Shown: piece by piece, positions 1 through 5,931 of the stretch
Layout of the letters: each line of letters opens with the position of its first letter
How positions within the stretch are numbered: position 1 is the stretch's first letter
Assembly: GCA_014804185.1 (NCBI GenBank)
Contig: JAAVAG010000210.1
Location: forward strand, 1-7,429
Direction of reading: 5' to 3'
DNA length: 7,429 nt
Source: Lachnospiraceae bacterium
GTDB taxonomy: Bacteria; Bacillota; Clostridia; Lachnospirales; Lachnospiraceae
Program-made: the position numbers and the translations under genes
Notes under the pieces: model-generated
What the model saw: only the letters and a program-made list of their open reading frames with translations
Told to the model about the DNA's origin: nothing
Databases searched by the model: none

Positions 1-2
1 AA

Positions 3-53
3 GGGCTGCGCTGCAGGTGACAGAAAATCACAGGCTGCGCAGCCCCTGTTTTT
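3..53 (+). terminator. Intrinsic terminator at the left edge, possibly bidirectional
   Basis: Bases 3-11 (GGGCTGCGC) pair perfectly with 37-45 (GCGCAGCCC). Inside, GTGA at 17-20 can pair with TCAC at 28-31 to close a seven-base A-rich loop. The stem is followed by CTG and five T at 49-53, as expected of a rho-independent terminator read left to right. It would end a plus-strand gene that lies outside the window. Read on the minus strand, the same hairpin lies about 65 bases past the aroC stop and is followed by TT before the window ends, so it may also terminate aroC. Bases 54-108 hold nothing else I can name. Confidence 0.72.
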
Positions 54-108
54 AACATAAGGATGGCACGCAGAGCGTGATATCCGTTGTTTTGGGATGC
101 CGGGCAAT

Positions 109-1218
109 CTATGCCCGCGGCCGGTTATAAAAATTCGTAAGGCTGCTCATTTTCGCGGACATATTGACCATCATGGCATCCAGAACGGTTATGGCTGTCA
201 TGGCTTCCATAACAACCACCGCGCGGGGGATGATGACGGGATCATGCCGTCCCCTGATCTGCAGGGTGACAGGATTTCCCTCTTGGTTTACGGTCTCCTG
301 CGGGCGGAAGATAGAGGGGGTCGGTTTTACGTGGGCCCTGATCAGAATATCGCTGCCGTCGGAGATGCCTCCCAGGATTCCTCCCGCATGGTTGGTCTTT
401 TTGCAGGGAATGCCGTCTCTGGTAATAAAGGGATCATTGTTTTCGCTTCCGCGCCTTTGAGAGACCAGGATACCGTCGCCGATCTCCACGGCTTTCACCG
501 CGCCGATGGACATGATCGCTTTAGCCAGGCAGGCGTCCAGTTTTTCAAAGACCGGATCGCCGATTCCGGCGGGAAGTCCGGTAACCCGGCATTCCATAAT
601 ACCGCCTGCAGAGTCCTGTTCTTTCATGCAGCTTTCCAGATAGGCCAAAGCCCGGGCATCCGCCTCCCGGTCCGGCATGGAGGTGGCGGTATCTGTAATG
701 GCCTCCCGGTCAAAGCGCTCCGGATCGATCCGGACAGGTCCCAGGGAACAGGTGTAGGCACAGACATCTATATGCATGGATTTTAAAATCTTGGCTGCTA
801 TGGCCCCGGCGGCAACTCTGCCGATGGTCTCACGTCCGGAGGAGCGGCCGCCGCCCCGGTAGTCGCGAAATCCGTATTTGGCGTCAAAAGTATAATCCGC
901 ATGGCCCGGTCGATAACAGGATGCGATTTCTCCGTAGTCCCGGGAGATCTGGGACGTATTTCTGACCATGATGGAAATAGGCGTGCCGGTGGTAAGCCCC
1001 TCAAAGACACCGGAGAGAATCTCCGCCTCGTCCGCCTCCCGGCGCGGAGTGGCTATTTTGCTTCTGCCCGGCCTGCGTCTGTCCAGATAGACCTGAATGT
1101 CCTGCCGGCAGAGGGCAAGCCCCGCGGGACAGCCGTCGATGACAACGCCAAGCGCGCTGCCGTGGGATTCCCCCCATGTAGTGATTTTAAAAATGGTGCC
1201 AAAATCGGAACCAGCCAT
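109..1218 (-). CDS. aroC: Chorismate synthase
   Basis: This 369-residue cytoplasmic enzyme catalyses the last shikimate-pathway step, removing phosphate from 5-enolpyruvylshikimate-3-phosphate to give chorismate. The family needs reduced FMN although the net reaction is redox-neutral. The family signatures are in order: GESHG at residues 16-20 with the conserved His19, DRRRPG at 45-50, RPGHADYTF around 102-110 with the second conserved His105, the glycine- and arginine-rich RDYRGGGRSSGRET stretch just after it, and RHDPV at 324-328 near the C terminus. Length is normal for the family, with no break or missing motif. The start (CAT at 1216-1218) matches the family N terminus and has an AGGAGG site upstream. 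The gene stands alone, divergent from tgt, with no other aromatic-pathway gene in view. Long open frames on the opposite strand are shadows. Confidence 0.98.
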   Translation of the reverse strand: MAGSDFGTIFKITTWGESHGSALGVVIDGCPAGLALCRQDIQVYLDRRRPGRSKIATPRREADEAEILSGVFEGLTTGTPISIMVRNTSQISRDYGEIASCYRPGHADYTFDAKYGFRDYRGGGRSSGRETIGRVAAGAIAAKILKSMHIDVCAYTCSLGPVRIDPERFDREAITDTATSMPDREADARALAYLESCMKEQDSAGGIMECRVTGLPAGIGDPVFEKLDACLAKAIMSIGAVKAVEIGDGILVSQRRGSENNDPFITRDGIPCKKTNHAGGILGGISDGSDILIRAHVKPTPSIFRPQETVNQEGNPVTLQIRGRHDPVIIPRAVVVMEAMTAITVLDAMMVNMSAKMSSLTNFYNRPRA

Positions 1219-1226
1219 ATGTTTTT

Positions 1227-1232
1227 CCTCCT
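1227..1232 (-). promoter_or_regulatory. Ribosome binding site of aroC
   Basis: The plus strand reads CCTCCT, so the minus strand has a perfect AGGAGG eight bases before the aroC ATG. This fixes the start at 1218. Confidence 0.9.
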
Positions 1233-1289
1233 CGTCTCAGGTGTGATGGATCAAAATCCGGCAGAAATATCTTTCCGCCGTTCCACATC

Positions 1290-1318
1290 ATTATATCCAA
1301 ACAGGATATTTCCGGCAA
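1290..1318 (-). promoter_or_regulatory. Predicted sigma-70/SigA promoter of aroC
   Basis: Read on the minus strand, TTGCCG (1318-1313, four of six matches to TTGACA) is followed after exactly 17 bases by a perfect TATAAT (1295-1290). Transcription would start near 1283, giving a leader of about 65 bases with the AGGAGG site near its end. The spacing and the perfect -10 make this the best promoter in the divergent region. The start site itself is inferred. Confidence 0.65.
1293..1309. repeat. Inverted repeat overlapping the aroC promoter, possible operator
   Basis: ATATCC (1293-1298) and GGATAT (1304-1309) form a perfect six-base inverted repeat around AAACA. It covers part of the aroC -10 element and most of the spacer, so a protein bound here would block the promoter. 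A related sequence, ATATCTTTCCGCC at 1268-1280, resembles the right half plus flank ATATTTCCGGC at 1306-1316. The arms are short enough to be chance, and no regulator gene is adjacent. Confidence 0.3.
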
Positions 1319-1366
1319 CTTTTTTCTGCTCAGACGACAAAAGTTGATGCACGGCGGGAAAAAATG

Positions 1367-1375
1367 TGATAAGAT
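1367..1375 (+). promoter_or_regulatory. Weak candidate -10 element for tgt
   Basis: TGATAAGAT reads as an extended -10: TG, one base, then TAAGAT at 1370-1375. The only -35-like hexamer is TTGATG at 1344-1349, 20 bases away, which is too far for a typical promoter. A start 5-7 bases downstream would fall at or inside the tgt ribosome binding site, leaving a leader of about 18 bases or fewer. The true promoter may lie elsewhere in 1219-1366, but I see no better plus-strand match. Confidence 0.25.
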
Positions 1376-1379
1376 GCCC

Positions 1380-1387
1380 AGGAGGAG
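1380..1387 (+). promoter_or_regulatory. Ribosome binding site that decides the tgt start
   Basis: AGGAGGAG ends ten bases before the ATG at 1398. The frame stays open upstream to a TTG at 1344, but that TTG has no comparable site and would add 18 residues unlike the family. The ATG at 1394 is in another frame and hits a stop after two further codons. The start is therefore taken as 1398. Confidence 0.88.
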
Positions 1388-1397
1388 TGATGGATGT

Positions 1398-2531
1398 ATG
1401 TATAAATTATTGAAGCAGGAAGGAAGAGCAAAGCGGGGGGAATTCCACACGGTACACGGCGTGATACAGACTCCCGTATTTATGAATGTGGGAACCGCCG
1501 CGGCCATCAAGGGAGCCGTGTCCACGGAGGATCTGGAGCAGATCGGGACACAGGTGGAACTGTCCAACACCTATCATCTGCATGTAAGACCCGGCGATCA
1601 GGTGGTACGGAAGATGGGAGGGCTGCATCGGTTTATGTCCTGGGACAGGCCGATCCTGACGGATTCCGGGGGATTTCAGGTGTTTTCTCTGGCAGGGCTG
1701 CGCAAAATAAAGGAGGAGGGTGTCTGTTTTCATTCTCATGTGGACGGCCGGAAAATTTTTATGGGGCCGGAGGAGAGCATGCAGATTCAGTCCAATCTGG
1801 CATCGACCATTGCCATGGCTTTTGACGAATGTCCCTCCAGCCGGGCGGACCGGGCGTATGTGCAGAATTCGGTGGACCGCACGTTCAGGTGGCTGGAGCG
1901 TTGTAAGAAAGAAATGCAGAGACTGAATGCGCTGGAGGATACCATCAATCAAAAGCAGATGCTGTTCGGCATCAATCAGGGAGCGGTTTTTGCGGATATT
2001 CGAATCGAGCATGCCAAAAGAATTGCGCAGCTGGAACTGGACGGATATGCCGTAGGCGGCCTGGCGGTGGGCGAGTCCCACGAGGAGATGTATTATATTT
2101 TGGAGGAGACAGTGCCGTATCTGCCGCTGGAAAAGCCCACTTATTTGATGGGAGTGGGAACTCCGGCAAATATTCTGGAGGCGGTGGAGCGGGGCGTGGA
2201 CTTTTTTGACTGCGTGTATCCCACCAGAAACGGCAGACATGGGCATGTATATACCAACCAGGGAAGGCGTAATCTGTTTAATGCCAGATATGAGCTGGAC
2301 GAGCGCCCTATCGAGGAAGGATGCGGCTGTCCGGCGTGCAGACGCTATTCCCGGGCTTATATCAGACATCTGCTGAAAGCGGGGGAAATGCTGGGCATGC
2401 GGCTGTGCGTGCTCCACAATCTGTATTTTTACAATACGATGATGAAAGAGATCCGGGATGCGCTGGATGCGGGAGAATTTGCCGCTTACAAAAAGCGCAA
2501 GCTGGAGGGAATGACAGGTGCGCAGCTGTAG
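1398..2531 (+). CDS. tgt: tRNA-guanine transglycosylase
   Basis: The 377-residue enzyme exchanges guanine-34 in the anticodon of tRNAs for Asp, Asn, His and Tyr for a 7-deazaguanine base, the key step in queuosine formation. Visible hallmarks are TDSGGFQVFSL at residues 88-98 with the conserved Asp89, FDECP at 142-146, GGLAVGE at 220-226, FDCVYPTRNGRHG from 270 with the nucleophile-position Asp271, and a complete zinc site of Cys309, Cys311, Cys314 and His340. The zinc spacing is the same as in the Zymomonas enzyme. The Val224 in GGLAVGE is the bacterial form associated with preQ1 use, whereas eukaryotic enzymes have Gly; however, some gut Clostridia are reported to salvage queuine directly, and no que genes are here to settle it. 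It is followed by yajC, as in many bacteria. There is no clear terminator after the stop. Confidence 0.97.
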   Translation: MYKLLKQEGRAKRGEFHTVHGVIQTPVFMNVGTAAAIKGAVSTEDLEQIGTQVELSNTYHLHVRPGDQVVRKMGGLHRFMSWDRPILTDSGGFQVFSLAGLRKIKEEGVCFHSHVDGRKIFMGPEESMQIQSNLASTIAMAFDECPSSRADRAYVQNSVDRTFRWLERCKKEMQRLNALEDTINQKQMLFGINQGAVFADIRIEHAKRIAQLELDGYAVGGLAVGESHEEMYYILEETVPYLPLEKPTYLMGVGTPANILEAVERGVDFFDCVYPTRNGRHGHVYTNQGRRNLFNARYELDERPIEEGCGCPACRRYSRAYIRHLLKAGEMLGMRLCVLHNLYFYNTMMKEIRDALDAGEFAAYKKRKLEGMTGAQL

Positions 2532-2577
2532 GAAATGACAGCCGGGGCAAAATAAGCGTCTATCTTTCATAAAATAC

Positions 2578-2606
2578 TTGCCGACAGACGATAATTTGTG
2601 TATTAT
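2578..2606 (+). promoter_or_regulatory. Predicted promoter of yajC
   Basis: TTGCCG (2578-2583) and TATTAT (2601-2606, five of six to consensus) are separated by exactly 17 bases. The start would be near 2613, giving a leader of about 62 bases ending in the yajC AGGAGG. The -35 hexamer is identical to the one proposed for aroC. This suggests yajC is transcribed from its own promoter in addition to any read-through from tgt. Confidence 0.6.
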
Positions 2607-2674
2607 AAGCAGTAAGACATTTTAAGGGCAGCTATATTGACATATTTTTACGAAATTTCAGGAGGAAATAAGGG

Positions 2675-3001
2675 ATGAATATTTTGTTAGAAAGCGGCGC
2701 GGCCGGAGATACGGCAGCTGTCGGCGGAATCGGTCTGCTTCCCATGCTTTTGATGTATGCGGTGGTAATCGGCGCCATGTGGTTTTTCCTCATGCGTCCC
2801 CAGAAAAAGGAGCAGAAGAGACTGGCGGCCATGCTTTCCACGCTGGAGATCGGGGACTGTGTGCTGACAAATTCGGGATTTATCGGTGTTGTCATCGATA
2901 TCAATGACGATACGGTGATCGTAGAATTCGGCAGCAATAAGAACTGCCGGATCCCTATGGAGAAGTCGGCAATCGCCCGCGTAGAGAAAGCGGGAGAATA
3001 A
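2675..3001 (+). CDS. yajC: YajC, accessory subunit of the Sec translocase
   Basis: This 108-residue single-span membrane protein belongs to the YajC family, which associates with SecD and SecF in the Sec preprotein translocase holocomplex; its exact role is poorly defined. Residues 1-18 are small and polar, about 19-40 form a hydrophobic transmembrane segment, and RPQKKEQKR at 41-49 is the characteristic basic motif at the cytoplasmic edge. The remainder is the usual small beta-rich domain, with GDCVLTNSGFIGVV around 60-73. Length is typical. AGGAGG at 2660-2665 lies nine bases before the ATG. The gene follows tgt as in the classical tgt-yajC-secD-secF order, but secD does not follow within the window and leuB comes next instead. 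It probably has its own promoter and a hairpin after its stop. Confidence 0.95.
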   Translation: MNILLESGAAGDTAAVGGIGLLPMLLMYAVVIGAMWFFLMRPQKKEQKRLAAMLSTLEIGDCVLTNSGFIGVVIDINDDTVIVEFGSNKNCRIPMEKSAIARVEKAGE

Positions 3002-3005
3002 AGTT

Positions 3006-3020
3006 TGAACGGTGCGTTCA
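3006..3020 (+). other. Small stem-loop just after yajC
   Basis: TGAACG (3006-3011) and CGTTCA (3015-3020) pair perfectly around the three-base loop GTG, starting five bases past the yajC stop. No T-run follows, so it is not a terminator by itself. It could protect the 3' end of the yajC message or take part in folding of the yajC-leuB leader. Confidence 0.35.
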
Positions 3021-3043
3021 GGCTTGTTTGTCTGAAAAAGGAC

Positions 3044-3069
3044 AAGGCATTCCGGAGGGAGTGCCTTTT
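3044..3069 (+). terminator. Terminator-like hairpin between yajC and leuB
   Basis: AAGGCATTCC (3044-3053) pairs with GGAGTGCCTT (3058-3067) over ten positions, with one T-G wobble, around the loop GGAG. T residues run from 3066 to 3069 and are then interrupted by C, so the U-tract is short. An A-rich stretch (GAAAAAG) lies just upstream. It may terminate yajC partially or act as an attenuator for leuB. It ends 31 bases before the leuB ATG. A five-base alternative pairing, TTGTC at 3028-3032 with GACAA at 3041-3045, uses bases of its left arm. Confidence 0.5.
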
Positions 3070-3100
3070 CGACTATATAAACTAAGAAAAGGAAACGGAT

Positions 3101-4192
3101 ATGGAGAAGAGTTTAAAAATTACCTGTATTCCCGGGGACGGGATCGGACCGGAGATCGTCGCTGAGGCAAAGAAAGTATTGAACCGAACAGGGGAAATAT
3201 ATGAATTTATACCTGTATACACGGATATTCTTATGGGAGGCGCTTCCATCGACGCATGCGGAGTTCCGCTTACCCAGGAGGCTATAGAGACGGCAAAAAG
3301 CGCGGATGCGGTGCTGATGGGATCCATCGGCGGAGACACCACAAAGTCTCCCTGGTATAAGCTTCCACCCAATCTGCGCCCTGAGGCAGGGCTCCTGGCC
3401 ATCAGAAAAGCGCTGAACCTTTTTGCCAATCTGCGTCCTGCGCTGCTGTATTCGGAACTTGCCGGGGCGTGTCCGTTAAAGGAGGAGATCAGCAGCAGGG
3501 GATTTGATATCATGATCATGCGGGAACTGACGGGAGGACTGTATTTTGGGGAGCGCAGAACCGTGGAGGAAAACGGTGTGCGCAAAGCCATAGACACGCT
3601 CACCTATGATGAGAACGAGATCCGCAGGATTGCGGTGAAAGGCTTCGATATCGCCAGAAAGAGAAAGAAAAAAGTCACAAGTGTGGATAAGGCCAATGTG
3701 CTGGATTCCTCCAGGCTCTGGCGCGCCGTGGTGGAGGAAGTTGCGAAAGATTATCCCGATGTGACGCTGGAGCATATGCTGGTGGACAACTGCGCCATGC
3801 AGCTGGTGAAAGACCCGGCGCAGTTTGATGTGGTTCTCACGGAGAACATGTTCGGGGACATTCTGTCAGACGAGGCAAGCATGATCACGGGATCTATCGG
3901 CATGCTGGCATCCGCATCACTGAACGATACGAAATTCGGTCTGTATGAGCCAAGTCACGGTTCAGCGCCGGATATTGCCGGAATGGATATCGCAAACCCG
4001 ATAGCGACGATTCTGAGCGCGGCCATGATGCTTCGTTTCAGCTTTGATCTGGATGGGGCGGCGGATGCCATTGAGGAAGCCGTGAAAGCGGTGCTGAAGG
4101 ACGGTTTCCGGACAGGAGATATTTACTCCCAGGGTTGTGAAAAAGTCGGATGCTCCCGGATGGGAGATCTGATCGCAGAGCGGATCAGGTGA
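3101..4192 (+). CDS. leuB: 3-isopropylmalate dehydrogenase
   Basis: The 363-residue cytoplasmic enzyme oxidises (2R,3S)-3-isopropylmalate with NAD and a divalent metal, giving the 2-oxo acid that decarboxylates to 4-methyl-2-oxopentanoate, the precursor of leucine. The residues correspond in order to those of the Thermus enzyme: substrate-binding Arg102, Arg112 and Arg141, catalytic Tyr148 in LTGGLYFG and Lys197 in SVDKANVL, and metal-binding Asp229, Asp253 and Asp257. The NAD-type motif GSAPDIAG (287-294) favours NAD over NADP and isopropylmalate dehydrogenase over isocitrate dehydrogenase. AAGGA at 3089-3093 lies seven bases before the ATG. ilvD follows after 52 bases, so it opens a branched-chain amino acid cluster; leuA, leuC and leuD are not here. 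No convincing promoter is visible, and a terminator-like hairpin lies just upstream. Confidence 0.97.
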   Translation: MEKSLKITCIPGDGIGPEIVAEAKKVLNRTGEIYEFIPVYTDILMGGASIDACGVPLTQEAIETAKSADAVLMGSIGGDTTKSPWYKLPPNLRPEAGLLAIRKALNLFANLRPALLYSELAGACPLKEEISSRGFDIMIMRELTGGLYFGERRTVEENGVRKAIDTLTYDENEIRRIAVKGFDIARKRKKKVTSVDKANVLDSSRLWRAVVEEVAKDYPDVTLEHMLVDNCAMQLVKDPAQFDVVLTENMFGDILSDEASMITGSIGMLASASLNDTKFGLYEPSHGSAPDIAGMDIANPIATILSAAMMLRFSFDLDGAADAIEEAVKAVLKDGFRTGDIYSQGCEKVGCSRMGDLIAERIR

Positions 4193-4244
4193 AACATAAA
4201 GAGATTTCCATAGATAGAGAGAGGAAGAAAGAGGGCAGGAGAAG

Positions 4245-5927
4245 ATGAGAAGTGATTCTGTAAAGACAGGGACACAGCAGGCGCCCCACAGGAGCCTGTT
4301 TAACGCGCTGGGGTATACGGAGGAAGAGAGAAAAAGACCGTTGATCGGTATTGTCAGTTCCTATAACGAGATTGTGCCGGGACATATGAATCTGGATAAA
4401 ATTGTGGAAGCGGTGAAAATGGGAGTCGCCATGGCCGGGGGAACGCCGGTAGTATTTCCTGCCATCGCCGTGTGCGACGGGATCGCCATGGGGCATATCG
4501 GTATGAAATATTCCCTTGTAACCAGAGATCTGATCGCGGACAGTACGGAGTGTATGGCCATGGCGCACGGTTTTGACGGACTGGTCTGCGTTCCCAACTG
4601 CGACAAAAATGTGCCGGGGCTTCTGATGGCGGCGGCGCGGATCAATATTCCCACGATTTTTGTATCGGGAGGCCCCATGCTGGCCGGACGTATCAAGGGG
4701 GAGAAGAAGAGTCTTTCCTCCATGTTTGAGGCGGTGGGGAGCGTGGCGGCAGGAACTATGACGATGGAGGATCTGGCAGAGTATGAGGAAAAGGTATGTC
4801 CCACCTGCGGCTCCTGCTCCGGCATGTATACCGCAAATTCCATGAACTGCCTGACGGAGGCTCTGGGAATGGGGCTGAAAGGCAACGGTACGATTCCCGC
4901 GGTCTATTCGGAGAGAATCAGGCTTGCAAAGCATGCAGGCATGCAGATCATGGAACTTGTGGAGAGGGATATCAAGCCCAGGGATATTATGACCAGGGAC
5001 GCATTTCTCAACGCTCTGACAGTGGATATGGCGCTTGGATGTTCTACCAACTCCATGCTGCATCTGCCTGCCATTGCTCATGAGGCGGGAGTGGATCTGG
5101 ATCTGGATATTGCCAATGAACTGTCTTCCAAAACGCCGAATCTCTGTCATCTGGCGCCGGCAGGCCCCACCTATATGGAGGATCTGAACGAGGCCGGCGG
5201 CGTCTATGCGGTGATGAAAGAACTGACAAAGCTGAATCTGCTTCACCTGGATCTGATCACGGTTACGGGCAGAACTGTTGGAGAAAATATTGCGGGAGCG
5301 GTCAACCGGGATACGGGCGTGATCCGTCCGGTGGAGAATCCCTATTCCGCAACCGGCGGCATCGCTGTGCTGAAAGGGAATCTGGCTCCGGATTCCGGCG
5401 TTGTAAAGCGCTCCGCTGTGGTGCCTGAGATGATGGTTCATGAGGGACCCGCCAGAGTATTTGACTGTGAGGAGGATGCCATAGACGCCATAAAGGGCGG
5501 CAGGATCACAGCAGGCGATGTGGTCGTCATACGCTATGAGGGACCCAAAGGAGGCCCGGGAGTGCGGGAGATGCGTAATCCCACCTCCGCCATCGCCGGA
5601 ATGGGTCTTGGATCTTCGGTGGCACTGATTACCGACGGTCGTTTTTCCGGCGCATCCAGAGGCGCATCCATCGGTCATGTCTCTCCGGAGGCGGCTGTGG
5701 GCGGTCCCATCGCGCTGGTGGAAGAAGGAGATATCATCAGCATCAATATACCTGAAAACAGCCTGAATGTGAAAGTGTCCGACGAGGAACTGGCGGCCAG
5801 GCGCGCAAAGTGGCAGCCCAGAGAGCCTGAGGTGACTACGGGATATCTGGCGCGTTACCGCGAGATGGTGACCAGCGGCAACAGGGGCGCGATTCTGGAA
5901 ATCAAAAAGGATGAAGCAGGGAGGTAA
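4245..5927 (+). CDS. ilvD: Dihydroxy-acid dehydratase
   Basis: The 560-residue iron-sulphur enzyme converts 2,3-dihydroxyisovalerate and 2,3-dihydroxy-3-methylvalerate to the keto acids preceding valine (and leucine) and isoleucine. Family signatures are CDKNVPGLLMA at 119-129, CPTCGSCSGM at 185-194 and LITDGRFSGAS at 461-471, whose serine region belongs to the active site. Cys119 and Cys188 are the expected cluster ligands. The third cysteine, found in [2Fe-2S] members in the motif NEITPC, is replaced by Gly46 in NEIVPGH, as in the oxygen-sensitive [4Fe-4S] E. coli enzyme; this fits an anaerobe. It could be confused with phosphogluconate dehydratase, but the wording and neighbours favour IlvD. 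The leader is a purine-rich run; GAGGG at 4231-4235 (nine bases from the ATG) is a better-spaced ribosome site than AGGAG at 4237-4241, which is only three bases away. ilvB begins four bases after its stop. Confidence 0.97.
   Translation: MRSDSVKTGTQQAPHRSLFNALGYTEEERKRPLIGIVSSYNEIVPGHMNLDKIVEAVKMGVAMAGGTPVVFPAIAVCDGIAMGHIGMKYSLVTRDLIADSTECMAMAHGFDGLVCVPNCDKNVPGLLMAAARINIPTIFVSGGPMLAGRIKGEKKSLSSMFEAVGSVAAGTMTMEDLAEYEEKVCPTCGSCSGMYTANSMNCLTEALGMGLKGNGTIPAVYSERIRLAKHAGMQIMELVERDIKPRDIMTRDAFLNALTVDMALGCSTNSMLHLPAIAHEAGVDLDLDIANELSSKTPNLCHLAPAGPTYMEDLNEAGGVYAVMKELTKLNLLHLDLITVTGRTVGENIAGAVNRDTGVIRPVENPYSATGGIAVLKGNLAPDSGVVKRSAVVPEMMVHEGPARVFDCEEDAIDAIKGGRITAGDVVVIRYEGPKGGPGVREMRNPTSAIAGMGLGSSVALITDGRFSGASRGASIGHVSPEAAVGGPIALVEEGDIISINIPENSLNVKVSDEELAARRAKWQPREPEVTTGYLARYREMVTSGNRGAILEIKKDEAGR
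5918..5924 (+). promoter_or_regulatory. Ribosome binding site of ilvB inside the ilvD end
   Basis: AGGGAGG lies seven bases before the ilvB ATG and within the last codons of ilvD. The arrangement, with a four-base gap between genes, suggests coupled translation of the dehydratase and the synthase. Confidence 0.8.
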
Positions 5928-5931
5928 GAGC

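Noticed and set aside
101..117. Six-base-pair stem CGGGCA/TGCCCG over the aroC stop codon
   Set aside because: No T-run follows on either strand, so it is not a terminator; probably chance in GC-rich sequence.
97..786. 229-codon plus-strand open frame opposite aroC
   Set aside because: It is in register with aroC on the other strand, has no ribosome site or known motif, and aroC is unmistakable.
1219..1347. Small plus-strand frame beginning ATG at 1219 in the divergent region
   Set aside because: It has no ribosome site, is a continuation of an antisense frame of aroC, and overlaps the aroC promoter and leader.
1344..1397. Upstream TTG start extending Tgt by 18 residues
   Set aside because: There is no Shine-Dalgarno sequence before it, the extension is unlike the family, and the ATG at 1398 has a strong site.
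1407..2570. 387-codon open frame opposite tgt
   Set aside because: Same register effect as above; tgt on the plus strand has all catalytic and zinc residues.
2637..2642. Perfect TTGACA just before yajC
   Set aside because: A -10 at the proper distance would fall on the AGGAGG site at 2660-2665, and no -10-like hexamer is present.
3074..3081. TATATAAA as a leuB -10 element
   Set aside because: No -35-like sequence lies 16-18 bases upstream; that place is occupied by the terminator-like hairpin. A weak promoter cannot be excluded.
3002..3100. SCIFF-type six-cysteine peptide gene, often found near yajC in Clostridia
   Set aside because: No cysteine-rich short frame is present in the gap.
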